A stretch of 64,000 bases of DNA from Carnegiea gigantea (Eukaryota > Streptophyta > Magnoliopsida > Caryophyllales > Cactaceae): contig JAKOGI010000532.1 of the NCBI GenBank assembly GCA_029747015.1, positions 121,001 through 185,000 on the forward strand. Direction: 5' to 3'. Positions 13,111 through 23,096 of this stretch are shown piece after piece. The notes under the pieces were generated by a model. It was not told the DNA's origin. It saw only the letters and a list, made by a program, of their open reading frames with translations, and did no database searches. The position numbers and the translations under genes are program-made. Position 1 is the first letter of the stretch, and each line of letters opens with the position of its first letter.

Positions 13111-14089
13111 TGCTAGTCATACTCCCAAAGTGAGTTGAGACAAAGTACGCAGCATACTGGCTTGGATTACTCGGAGAGACAAGGGTGCGACCCTTCGTCT
13201 ATGTCCATGTGGGATTGGACTTGGCTCACGGTAGATTCCGTAAGCTATGCTGATGTGTTTGGTAAGCTATGGCATGTTAAAGTTGTAGCTAAAGTCCCGA
13301 GGAGACTTTACTTAGCTCAGCTAAGGTGGACTTAGCTTGAATGAGCTAACGGGACTCAGCTCGAGTGTATACTTAGCTGGAAGTTCATAGTGGACTAGTT
13401 AGTCGAGCTGTGGCAGCTCCTACCTAAGATGACCGACCAGAGCAGCTTGAGGAGCTACCTAGCAGGGCAGCACCTCAGCTGGATGTGACGCCAGCTGGAC
13501 AACTGTAGGCTGCCTGCTGGGCACCTATCCCAGCTGGGTGGTTATGCCCCCAAGAGACATGCCCCTTGGAGGCGTCCCTTGGGCAGCCGTGAGAGGGCTG
13601 CCGAAGACACAAGTCCCTTAGGCATGGCGGTTGTAAGTGGCGGTTAGGGTGGTGGTTACTTGGCAGTTCGTGTGTCAAGAGACACACTCGTTCACTCATG
13701 TCTCTTCGTGGATTACAAGTGCAGCGTGTGGAAGAGAGAGGAAGGGCAGCCGACTTCTTAAAGAGATGTGCCCCTTGGAAGAGATGCACCCCTTGGCAAG
13801 AAGACACGCCCCCTCACATGGATGTAAGGGGCGCCCCTCTCCCATTTCCCCCATAAATACACCTAGTCCCTTGTGTTTTGGGAGGCATGTCGTGAGTGAT
13901 TAATTCGTGGGTTTTACATGCTGTGAATTCTAATGAATTGGTTTGTAATCCTTAAAGTCCCGTGATCAATAAAAAAAGTGTTGCCTTGTCAGGTTATTGT
14001 CTTATGTTCTTTGCGGGAATTTAATTAAATCATGTAAACATCTTTTATCAGGCTGTGAGTAGGCTGGGTTGAGTCGTGGACTTGACTTC

Positions 14090-14682
14090 TAGAGCTGGGT
14101 AATAGGTTGTGTCGGGTCAGGTTCGTGTTCGTGCCGAATTTAAACGAGTTGAGAATTCCTCAACTTGAACCTAACCTATTTATTAAACGGGTTGAAAAAT
14201 CTTGACTTGTACCCATTTAATTTTTAAATGGGTGTTGACCCGCTTAACCCATTTAAGATAAACAGGTCAAGTTCAGTCGCTTAATTGACTATTTACACAT
14301 TTAATATCTTCAACTAATGCGTAATTACAGTGTTAAAAATTAAGTTTACATATCACATTAAATAATTACTCTTTGAAATTCCCCATATTCGTCATAATTC
14401 ATAATTTCTAAAAATTTTTATATTCTTAATCATCTAATAAAAAGTAAATGGATAAAAAAAAAATGAAAAAATGAGTTGACTTATTTAACTCATTTAATTA
14501 AACGGGTTAAATATGTACTTTTTCGTGCCGAGAATCTCGACCTGAACCTAACCCATTTAATAAAACGGGTTAAACGTGTCAACCCCTTTAATTAAACGGG
14601 TTGAAAATTTATACCCAAACCCACTTAACTTCGTGTCGGGTTCGGGTCGGCAATCGTGTCGGGTCAGCTTTTTCCAGCTCTA
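14090..14682. mobile_element. hAT-type MITE inserted in D LTR
   Basis: This is a 593-bp element with terminal inverted repeats TAGAGCTGG...CCAGCTCTA. It is flanked by a perfect 8-bp target duplication TTGACTTC (14082-14089 and 14683-14690). An 8-bp duplication is the hallmark of hAT transposition. The inside is AT-rich with many copies of a TTTAATTAAACGGGTTAA-like motif in both orientations and has no coding capacity. The second D LTR reads straight through this site, which confirms the empty target. It belongs to the same family as 48802-49411, in opposite orientation. Confidence 0.9.
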
Positions 14683-14743
14683 TTGACTTCCGCACGGTGT
14701 AAATCCGGCCGGAAAATTGGCCAAACTTTTACCCCGTGATAGT

Positions 14744-14755
14744 TGGTATCAGAGC
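14744..14755 (+). other. Primer-binding site of D, first copy
   Basis: TGGTATCAGAGC is complementary to the 3' end of plant initiator tRNA-Met. It lies two bases inside the LTR end and fixes the LTR boundary and the plus orientation. Confidence 0.92.
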
Positions 14756-14779
14756 GGGTATCGCTCTACGATTTAATTA

Positions 14780-16291
14780 ATGGCACAAAAAGTTACTAAG
14801 ACCTCTACACGACTCTCAAAGATTGAGAAACTCTTGGGGGTTACCAAGGAACTCGATGTTGCGTCGGGATACACGGTCCTTGGCTAGTTGGCCACGCTAA
14901 CAGACTAAGTTCATGAAATGAACCGAATGTTAGTCTCTTTCTTGGATAAAGAGAAGGGCACCCCTCCTCCTTGCGTAGAGAGCGAAGTTGATAACTCTCC
15001 CTACGTGAAGAGCCTCATAAACGATTTGGAGGCCTTGAGGGAGAAAGTCAAGGGTGGATCTGGGTCGAATCAAATGAGATTCAAGGTCCCCGATCCAAAA
15101 CCCTTTGATGGCTCGAGGGACGCAAAGGGTCTCGAGAATTTTATATAGGATTTGGAGCTGTATTTCCTTACCGGCCATATTGGGGTCAAGGATAAAGTGG
15201 TCGTTGCCACCATGTTCCTTAGCAGCGACGCTAAGATGTGGTGGAGATCACAGACGGTCGATGACAAAGAGTCAGGCCGTGAAGGCATCTCCACTTAGAA
15301 GGAGAAGAAAAGGGAATGAGGAATCAGTTCCTCCCCCACCATGTGTCTTGGGTTGCTTGAGATAAGTTAAAGGACCTGAGGCAGACAGGTTCTATTCGTG
15401 ATTATGTGAAAACTTTCCCTTCACTCCTATTGGATATAAAGGGCATGTTCGATGAGGATAAACTTTTTAATTTTGTAAGCGGCCTGAAGCCATGGGCGCA
15501 AAATGAGTTGCAACGGTAGAAGGTGATTAACTTACCATCGGCCATTGCTGTAGCTGAGGCACTTGTGGACTTCAAACCCCATAAGAAAATCCAAAGAATA
15601 AGGGGGATAAGGCTAAGAAGCCTACTCCTACCAAGAATAAGACTTCCGGGAACTGGAAGTGGCATAAGTCCGAGTCTAAGAAGGGTAGGGGCAAGGGGAA
15701 GTCAATTGACTACCATAGCAAGAAGCCCCAAAATGACGGGTGCTTCATTTGCCGTGGGAGTTGCAATTGTCCGACGAAGCATCAGGTTGCCTCTATTACA
15801 AGGGAAGGCAACGAAAGTGACCCCCAATAGGATAGGATCCCTATAAGGGTCAATCCTTTGCAACAACTTAAAGCCTTAGTGGATAAGTGGGAAAAGTTGA
15901 TTTTTGCAAAGGCCTGATGTACATGCGCTGCATGATCAATAGTTACGCGATGATGGCCTTGGTTGATTCCGAGGTCATTCACAATTTCATTGGGGTGGTC
16001 ACGACAAACCGACTTGGCTTGCGCCTTAGTCTGAATGGCTCCACCATGAAGATCATGAACACCAAGGATGTGAGTTCACAATGGGTTGCCAAAGGTGTAG
16101 ACCTTTCAATGGACAGTTGGATGGGATATGTGGATCTCACCGGTGTTTCATTAAATGATTCCGAACTTGTCCTGGTGAACAAGTTCCTGAAGCAAGCCAA
16201 GGTGATGATAATTCCTCACATTAAAGGAATGCTCATTGGGGATAAGGCACGTCCTTGCTTTGTGAAGGAAAGCTCTCTTAAAGACTTCTAA
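14780..16291 (+). pseudogene. D copy 1: gag and protease remnant
   Basis: From an ATG at 14780 the frame gives a chromovirus gag: FKVPDPKPFDGSRDAKGLENF, then VVATMFLSSDAKMWWRS and RNQFLPHHV, as in Galadriel/Reina elements. It has many stops. Several are single base changes relative to copy 2: FIWDLE became FI-stop-DLE and STWEE became ST-stop-KE. The protease part (about 15900-16291) has DSEVIHNFI where copy 2 has DSGATHNFI, so the active site D-S-G is damaged. Gag would form the particle and the protease would process the polyprotein; this copy is dead. Confidence 0.85.
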
Positions 16292-16379
16292 GGGAGGTGA
16301 ACCTCGTTTTACATAGGTATATATCAACTCTTATGTAATCTATTAGACTTAATGTTCTTTATTTAAGTCTCCTATTGCA

Positions 16380-17237
16380 ATATCTTGGGGCTACACATGC
16401 CCCAACCACCATCTTTATTAATGCAATAAAAGAGGTTCCTTTAGTACCTTGATGATTTTTGTGTAGTATACCTCGATGACATAGTGGTTTATTCACAAAG
16501 TCTTGAGGATCACATTGTCCACCTAAGGAAAGTCTTTTAGAAACTAGTAGTTTGTTAAAAAGGAGAAATGTGAATTCGCCCAAACCAAGATATTGTTTCT
16601 CAGGCATAGGATCCGTAAAGGTCTTGTGTGAATTGATGAAAGGAAAGTAAAGGCAATCACAGATTGGCCTAGACCCAAGTTAGTTTCTGAGTTAAGGCCT
16701 TTCCTAGGGTTAGCCAATTACTACCGAAAGTTCATCCAAGGCTACTCTAGGAGAGTGGCACCCTTGACTAATCTCGTGAAAAAGGATCAAAAGTGGGTAT
16801 GGGAAGCCGCTTGTCAAGAGGCATTTGAGGAATTTAAGGCTAAGGTAGCCTCGGAGCCAGTCTTGTGATTAGTTGAGTTTGATAAAGCTTTTGAGTTTCA
16901 TACCGACGCTTCTAAGAAAGTGATCAGAGGGATACTGGTCCAAGAGGGACACTCCATTGCCTTCGAGGGAAGGAAACTTCATGGAGCTGAATTGAGATAT
17001 CCGACTCATGAAAAAGAGATGTTGGCTATAGTCCATTATCATCGAGTTTGGTGAAACTACTTGCTGGGATCAAAGTTCGTTGTGAAAACAGATAATTTAG
17101 CTAACACCTACTTTCAGACCCAGAAGAACTTGTCTCCAAAACAGGCTCGTTGGCAGGAATCTCTCTAGGAATATGACTTTGCATGGGAGCATAAACCTGG
17201 GAGGCATAACTTACTCCCGGATGCAACTAGTCAGAAA
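16380..17237 (+). pseudogene. D copy 1: truncated reverse transcriptase and RNase H
   Basis: Only the end of the reverse transcriptase is present. It resumes at a degenerate FGLTNAP-like motif (about 16386) and contains YLDDIVVYS (about 16465-16495). Thumb and connection follow ([20 protein letters not shown], about 16680-16740), then RNase H (16860-17100) with a FHTDAS-type motif. The fingers and first palm motifs are missing: only about 180 bases separate the protease end from the YLDD box. Several stops interrupt the frame. The same deletion is present in copy 2. Confidence 0.85.
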
Positions 17238-18190
17238 ATGATAACTTCAGCGACAGTTATGTTAGCGTCATTGTCCAGAATTGAGACTGACTTTATAACA
17301 AGGGTACTGGAGCAGTCCAAGGAGGACACTGTGTGGCAGGGTTTGTGTCAGCAAGTGCTCGACGGTACCACACGACAGTATTGGTTACAGAATGACTTGC
17401 TTTTTGCACAAGGTCATAGGCTTTATGCACCCACTGGGCAGTTACGGCGTGAGCTTCTGCGAGAAGTTCATAATGCTAGATGGGCTGGTCAACCAGGACG
17501 GGAGAGAACCCTAGCTTTGTTGGCTAGAAGCTATTACTGGCCTAAGATGGAACAGGAGGTCAAAGCCTATGTTAAGTCGTGCATGGTTTGTCAACTTGAT
17601 AAAACCGAGAGGAAGAAAGAAGCAGGCCTTCTTCAACCTCTGCCGACTCCAGAGAGGCCTTGGCAATCAGCCTCGATGGACTTCATCTCAGGATTTCCAA
17701 GTGCTAATTGGTGTAAGCTGATCATGGTTGTCATTGATCGCTTCTCTAAGTACGCGGTGTTTGTGGAACACCAGATGCTTGTCCTGCTGAAGTAGCAGCA
17801 AAGTTATTCCACAATCATGTGGTGATGTACTTTGGCGTGCCCGAAGGCATTATCAGTGATCGTGACACTCGCTTCACAGGTTGATTTTGGACGGTGCTCT
17901 TTAATTTGATGGGATTCGAGTTGAAGTTTTCTACAGCTAATCACTCCCAGACCGATGGTCAGACTGAGAAAATTAACTCTCTACTTCAGGAGTATCTGCG
18001 TCACTATGTGACGAATTCTCAGCATAACTGGTTCGAACTCCTAGATAGCGCCCAATTCTACTATAGTTTATAGAAGAGCAGTGCTATTAGCTATAGTCCC
18101 TTTGAGTTGGCCATAGGATGGCAACCGTTAACTCCACATGAGGTTGCTAAGCAGAACAAAGACAGTGTTTGCCCAGGGGCACATCGCTTC
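17238..18190 (+). pseudogene. D copy 1: integrase
   Basis: The open segment 17238-17795 encodes an integrase N-terminal zinc-binding region (H-x-N...C-x-V-C in YVKSCMVCQLDKTERKKEAG). The catalytic core start follows (PWQSASMDFISGFP, then VVIDRFSKYAVF) with the first aspartate. The core continues in other frames to 18190 (SDRDTRF, then HSQTDGQTEKIN). The family pattern is Galadriel/Reina. Integrase would insert the cDNA; frameshifts and stops disable it here. Confidence 0.87.
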
Positions 18191-18208
18191 ATCCTGAATA
18201 GGTAAGAA

Positions 18209-18760
18209 ATGATGGAGGAGGCAAGGGATAGCTTAGAAAAGGTTGTTCGCTACACAAAGAAGTATGCGGACCTCAAGAGTAGGGCTCTTGAGCTTAATGT
18301 GGGAGATCAAGTTTTGTTAAAACTGACTCCCCAGATCTGGAAACGGATCAGCACCAAGACTACGCCGTGGTCTTTGATCCCGAGATATGATGGACCTTTC
18401 GAGGTTCTTACAAGGATAGGTTGGGTGGTTTATCACCTGGAATTACTGGAAAGATTAAAGGTACACCCTACATTCCATGTTAGTTTTCTCAAGCCATACT
18501 TCCTTGACTTGGATGGGATTCATCCACCTATGCATAGAAATCCTCCCATAGTTCATTGTCAGTATGACAAGGATGTGGCGCGGATCCTCAATAAGCAAGT
18601 AAAGGGCCAGAGCAAGAAAAATTGGAGGGTTGAATTCTTGGTCCAATGGAAGGGACATTCAGAGGCTGAGGCTACTTGGTAGAGGGATGTAAATCTTTGG
18701 CAGTTCGAGGACCATATTCGGGATTACTTGACGACGACATCAAGTTCTTCTGGTGGGGGT
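18209..18760 (+). pseudogene. D copy 1: integrase C-terminus and chromodomain
   Basis: The segment runs DQVLLKLTPQIWKR..., PRYDGPFEVL, then VYHLELLERLKVHPTFHVSFLKPY, an integrase GPY/F-type domain. A chromodomain follows (about residues 115 onward: ARILNKQVKGQ..., VEFLVQWKGHSEAEATW), with a stop in place of the next glutamate at 18680 and the helix WQFEDHIRDYL after it. Chromodomains steer chromoviruses toward marked heterochromatin. The frame ends just before the polypurine tract. Confidence 0.87.
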
Positions 18761-18764
18761 GGTT
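18749..18764 (+). other. Polypurine tract of D, first copy
   Basis: The G-rich run TCTGGTGGGGGTGGTT lies directly before the second LTR start TGTAAGACCCC. This is the expected plus-strand primer. Confidence 0.75.
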
Positions 18765-20144
18765 TGTAAGACCCCTCACTAGTCGATCGAGGCATGCCAC
18801 TTTGCTTGTCTTGGCTAAGTCTTAGTAAGGACGGGGTTATTTACCCCTTGGTTATTCATGCGTCCAACTTGCCAATGCGATTGGCATTTTTTATGAGTCG
18901 TGATTGGGTCACGCGGGATAACTAACGTTTGTTCCAGAGGCACGAATAAGACGACCATTGGTGTTGTGCGAGGACACCAAACACCTATGGAGGTGTTAGG
19001 CGTGCCTCTAGCCCGGGCATTGTGTGATAATGTCCTACACCTATGGTGGTACGAATAACTTGGGTTTTGTGCGACAACATCCAGTACATATGGTGGTACG
19101 AATGACTTGGGTATTGTGCCACAACATCCAACACCTATCGTGGTGTGAATCATGCTAATTGTACTCTCGGAGTGGGTCGAGACAAAGCATGCAACATACC
19201 GGGTGGGATTACTTGGTGAGACAAGGGTGTGACCCTTCGTCTATGTCCATGTGGGATTAGACTTGGTTCACGGTGGATTCCATAAGCTATGTCGATGTGT
19301 TCGGTAAGGTATGGCATGTTAAAGTCATTGCTAAAGTCTCGGGAAAACTTTATTTAGTTCAGTTAAGGTGGACTTAGCTTGAATGAGCTAACGGGACCCA
19401 GCTCGAGTGTATGCTCAATTGGAAGTTCAGGGTGGACTAGTTGGTCGAGTTGTGAGAACTCCTAACTAAGATAACCGAGCTGGACAGCTCGGGGAGCTAC
19501 CTAGCAAGGTAGCACCTTAGCTGGATGTGATGCCAGGTGGACAGTCGTGGGCTGCCTGCTGAGCACCCATCCTAGCTGGGTGGTTACACCCCCAAGAGAC
19601 ATGCCCCTTGGAGGCGTCCCTTGGCAAGGCGCCTGTCTAGCAGGGGCGTCCCTTGGGCAGCTGTGAGAGTGGTGTGTCAAGAGACACACCCATTCACTCA
19701 TGCCTCTTTGTGGATTATAAGTGCAGCGTGTGGAAAACAGAGAAAGAGCAGCCAGCTTCTTGAAGAGATGCACCCTTTGGAAGAGACGCACTCCTTGGTA
19801 AGAAGACACGCCTCCTCACAAGGATGTGAGGGGTGGCCCTCTCCCTTTTCCCCTATAAATACGCCCAGTCCCTTGTGTTTTGGGAGGCATGTCGTGAGTG
19901 AGCAATTCGTGGGTTTTACTTGTTGGAAATTCTAGTGAATTGCTTTGTAATCCTTAAAGTTCTGTGATCCACAAAAGAGTGGTGCCACCCTTATCGGATT
20001 ACTATCTTGTGTTCTTTGAGTAAATTTAATCAAATCCTGTAAACCTCTTTTATCGGGCTATGAGTAGGCTGGGTTCAGTCCTGGTCTAGACCACCCACGG
20101 TATAAATCCGGCTGAAAAACTGGTTGAATTTTTAACCCGTGACA
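18765..20144 (+). mobile_element. Element D, middle LTR (shared)
   Basis: It starts TGTAAGACCCCTCACTAGTC and ends AACCCGTGACA directly before a second tRNA-Met primer site. It serves as the 3' LTR of copy 1 and the 5' LTR of copy 2. The length is 1.38 kb, and it carries the same short tandem array (18960-19150) as the first LTR. Confidence 0.88.
19854..19861 (+). promoter_or_regulatory. TATA box of D LTR
   Basis: TATAAATA sits in a C-rich context about 290 bases before the LTR end, the usual place for the LTR promoter that starts the R region. The first LTR has CATAAATA at the corresponding place. Confidence 0.55.
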
Positions 20145-20146
20145 GT

Positions 20147-20158
20147 TGGTATCAGAGC
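20147..20158 (+). other. Primer-binding site of D, second copy
   Basis: This is a second perfect TGGTATCAGAGC next to the LTR end, so the middle LTR is followed by a genuine second internal region. Confidence 0.92.
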
Positions 20159-20183
20159 GGGTTTCGCTTTACGATTTAATTGA

Positions 20184-21569
20184 ACGGAACAAAACGTTAC
20201 TAAGACCTCATCACAACTCGCAAAGATCAAGTAACTTTTGGAGGTTACCGAGGAGCTCGATGTTGCACCGAATACGCGGTCCTTGGCGGGTTGGCCACGC
20301 TAACAGGCCAGGTTCATGAAATAAACTAAATGTTAGTCTCTTTGTTGGATAAAGAGAAGGGCACCCCTCCTCGTCGCGTGGAGAGTGAAATTAATGACTC
20401 TCCCAACATGAAGAGCCTCAGGAACAATTTGGAGGCCTTGAGGCAGAAAGTCGAGGGTGGATCTGGGTCGAATCAAATCAGATTCAAGGTCCTCGATCCA
20501 AAACCCTTCGATGGTTCGAGCGATGTGAAGGCTCTTGAGAATTTCATATGGGATTTAGAGCAGTATTTCCTTGCCGCGCATATTGGGGACAAGGATAAAG
20601 TCGTCATTGCCACTATGTTCCTTAGCAGCGACGCTAAGATGTGGTGGAGATCACGAACGGTCAATGACAAGGAGTTAGGCGATGAAGGCATCTCCACTTG
20701 GGAGGAGATGAGAAAGGGAATGAGGAATCAGTTCCTCCCTGACCATGTGCCTTGGGTTGCCCAATACAAGTTGAAGGACCTAAGGCAGATAGGTTCTATT
20801 CATGATTATATGAAGACTTTATCTTCACTCCTGCTGGATATACAGGTATGTCCAATGAGGACAAATTTTTTAATTTCGTAAGTGGCCTGAAGCCATAGGC
20901 GCAGAATGAGTTATGACGGCAGAAGGTGACTAACTTACCATCGGCTATTGCTGCGGCCGAGGCACTTGTGGACTTCAAACCCCCACAAAAAAAGCCAAAG
21001 AATAAGAGGGATAAGGCTAAGAAGCCTAGTCCCACCAAGAATAAGACTACCGGAAGGCGGAAGTGGGATAAGTCCGAGTCTAAGAAGGACGCGAGCAAAG
21101 GGAAGTCAATTAACTACCCTAGCAAGAAGCCCCAAAATCACGGGTGCTTCATTTGCCATGGGCCTCATATGGCTCGCGATTATCCAAAGGCTTGATGTAC
21201 ATTTGCTGCATGACCAATAGTAACCCCTTGATGGCCTTGGTTGACTCCGGGGCCACTCACAATTTTATTCAGGTGGATACAGCAAAAAAGCTTGGCTTAC
21301 GCCTTAGTCCGAATGGCTCCACCATAAAGATCATGAACGCCAAGGTTGTGGGTTCACAAGGGGTTGCTAAAGGTGCAGATCTTGTGGTGGACAGTTGGAT
21401 GGGATATGTGGATCTCATCGCTGTTCCATTGGATGATTTCGAACTTGTCCTGGGGAACAAGTTCCGGAAACAAGCCAAGGTGATGATAACTCCTCACCTT
21501 AAAGGAATGCTCATCCGGGATGAGGCATGTCCTTACTTTGGGAAGGCAATCTCTCTTAAAGACTTCTAA
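20184..21569 (+). pseudogene. D copy 2: gag and protease
   Basis: This copy is better preserved than copy 1. The start codon aligned with 14780 is ACG here. The gag core 20330-20881 is open for 183 codons (ENFIWDLEQYFLAAHIGDKD, then MWWRSRTVNDKE and TWEEMRKGMRNQFLPDHVPW). A basic KKPKNKRDK tail and a C-F-I-C-H-G-P-H-M-A-R-D-Y zinc-knuckle-like segment follow at 21145-21190. The protease (21144-21569) has an intact LVDSGATHNFI. Frameshifts separate the parts, and the protease runs out at the shared reverse-transcriptase deletion. Confidence 0.87.
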
Positions 21570-21654
21570 GGGAGGTGAGCCTAGCTTTATATAGGTATAT
21601 ATCAACTTTTATGTAATTTATTAGACTTGGTATTCTTTATTTAAGTCTCCTATT

Positions 21655-22500
21655 GTAATGCATTGGGGCTACACATGCCCCATCCACTAGCTTTATTAAT
21701 GCAATAAAAGAGGTTCCTTTAGTACCTTAATGATTTTTGAGTAGTATACCTCGATGACATAGTGATTTATTCACAAAGTCCTGAGCATCACATTGTCCAC
21801 CTAAGGAAAGTCTTTCAGAAATTGGTTGTTTGTTAAAAAGGAGAAATGTGAATTCGCTCAAATCGAGATATTGTTTCTTGGGCATAAGATCAGCAAAGAT
21901 CTTGTGCGAATGGACGAAAGGAAAGTAAAGGCAATCATGGATTGGCCTAGACCCAAGTCAGTTTCTGAGTTAAGGACTTTCCCAGGGTTGGCCAATTACT
22001 ACCGAAAGTTCATCCAAGGCTACTCTAGGAAGGTGGCACCCTTAACTGATCTCTTGAAAAAGGATCAAAAGTGGGCATGGGAAGCCACTTGTCAAGAGGC
22101 ATTTGAGGAACTTAAGGCTAAGGTAGCCTCAGAGCCAGTCTTGCAATTACCTGAGTTTGATAAACCTTTCGAGGTTTATACTGACACTTCTGAGAAAGAG
22201 ATCGGAGGGGTATTGGTCCACGAGGGACACCCCATTGCCCTCGAGGGAAGGAAACTTCATAGAGCCGAATTGAGATACTCGACTCATGAAAAAGAGATGG
22301 TGGCTATAGTCCATTGTCTTCGAGTTTGGCAACATTATTTCCTGGGATCAAAGTTCGTTGGTGAAAAAAGACAACATAGCTAACACCTACTTTCAGACCC
22401 AGAAGAAGTTGTCTCCAAAATAGGCTTATTGGCAAGAATTTCTCCAGGAATATGACTTCATGTGGGAGCATAAACCTGGGAGGCATAACTTAGCCCCGGA
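21655..22500 (+). pseudogene. D copy 2: truncated reverse transcriptase and RNase H
   Basis: The sequence resumes at the FG-x-x-x-AP motif (about 21665) and YLDDIVIYS (about 21748-21775). It continues in 21826-22383 with [37 protein letters not shown] and the RNase [17 protein letters not shown] and [15 protein letters not shown]. Family members normally have EVYTDASD here. The upstream reverse-transcriptase motifs are deleted at the same place as in copy 1. Confidence 0.86.
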
Positions 22501-23059
22501 TGCAATCAGGCAGAAGATGACATCTTCAGTGATGGTTATGTTAGCCTCATTGTCCAGAATTGAGACTGATTTGCAGTAAGGCTGCTGGAGCAGTCTAAGT
22601 AGGACACTGTGTACTAGCGTTTGCATTAGCAAGTGCTCGACGGTACCGTGCGACGGTATTGGTTGGAGAATGACTTGCTTTTTGCAAAAGGTTGTAGGCT
22701 TTACGTATTCGCTGGGCAGTTGCGACATAAGCTTCTATGAGAAGTTCACGATGCCAGATGGGCTGGTCACCCAGGACGGGAGAGAACCCTAGCTTTGTTG
22801 GCTAGAAGCTACTACTGACCTAAGATCGAAAGGGAGGTCGAAGCCCATATTAAGTCATGCATGGTTTGTCAACTTGACAAAACCGATAGGAAGAAAGAAG
22901 CGAGGCTTCTTCAATCTCTGTCGACTCCAGAGAGGCCTTGGCAATCAGCCTTGATGGACTTCATCTCGGGATTTCTAAGTGCTAATAGGTGTAAGTCGAT
23001 CATGGCTGTCATTGATTGCTTCTCCAAGTACGTGGTGTTTGTGGCAGCACCAGGTACTT
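22500..23059 (+). pseudogene. D copy 2: integrase, truncated
   Basis: It aligns with 17238-17780 of copy 1: the zinc-binding MVCQLDKTDRKKEARLLQ, then PWQSALMDFISGF and CFSKYVVFVAAPGT. The match stops at about 23059, in the early catalytic core. Foreign sequence belonging to element BC follows, so the rest of integrase, the chromodomain and the third LTR are missing. Confidence 0.85.
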
Positions 23060-23096
23060 AGTTTGTATTCTCAGCCTTTTTATATGGGCACTCACC
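23060..23096 (+). mobile_element. Element BC internal, small fragment left of F
   Basis: These 37 bases end in GGGCACTCACC. Together with 34249 onward (CCATTATTTAAG) they match element A's internal sequence, reverse complement near 2700-2760 (TGGGCACTCACCCATTAT). They show that F inserted into BC, and they mark the joint left by a deletion between D copy 2 and BC. Confidence 0.65.
23092..23096. repeat. Target duplication of F, left
   Basis: TCACC precedes the LTR start at 23097 and is repeated at 34244-34248 after the other LTR. A 5-bp duplication is normal for Ty3/gypsy integration. Confidence 0.85.

Larger units (their letters stand above)
12616..14741 (+). mobile_element. Element D, first LTR (carries a hAT insertion)
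   Basis: It starts TGTAAGACCCCTCGCTAGTC and ends ACCCCGTGATA immediately before a tRNA-Met primer site. It matches 18765-20144. Without the 593-bp hAT MITE and its duplicated target it would be about 1.53 kb, against 1.38 kb for the second copy. The remaining difference includes sequence near 12775-12890 absent from the other copy. The TATA box of the second LTR (TATAAATA) is CATAAATA here, at about 13854. Confidence 0.88.

Noticed and set aside
13475..13903. Open frames on both strands in the D LTR
   Set aside because: LTRs are non-coding, and the homologous frames at 19501-19935 are not conserved as protein. GC-rich LTR sequence leaves chance frames.
14744..14755. tRNA-Met-like sequence as a possible tRNA gene
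   Set aside because: This and the sites at 20147, 31667, 38144, 46409 and 59149 are 12-14 base primer-binding sites next to LTRs or a viral start; no cloverleaf surrounds them.
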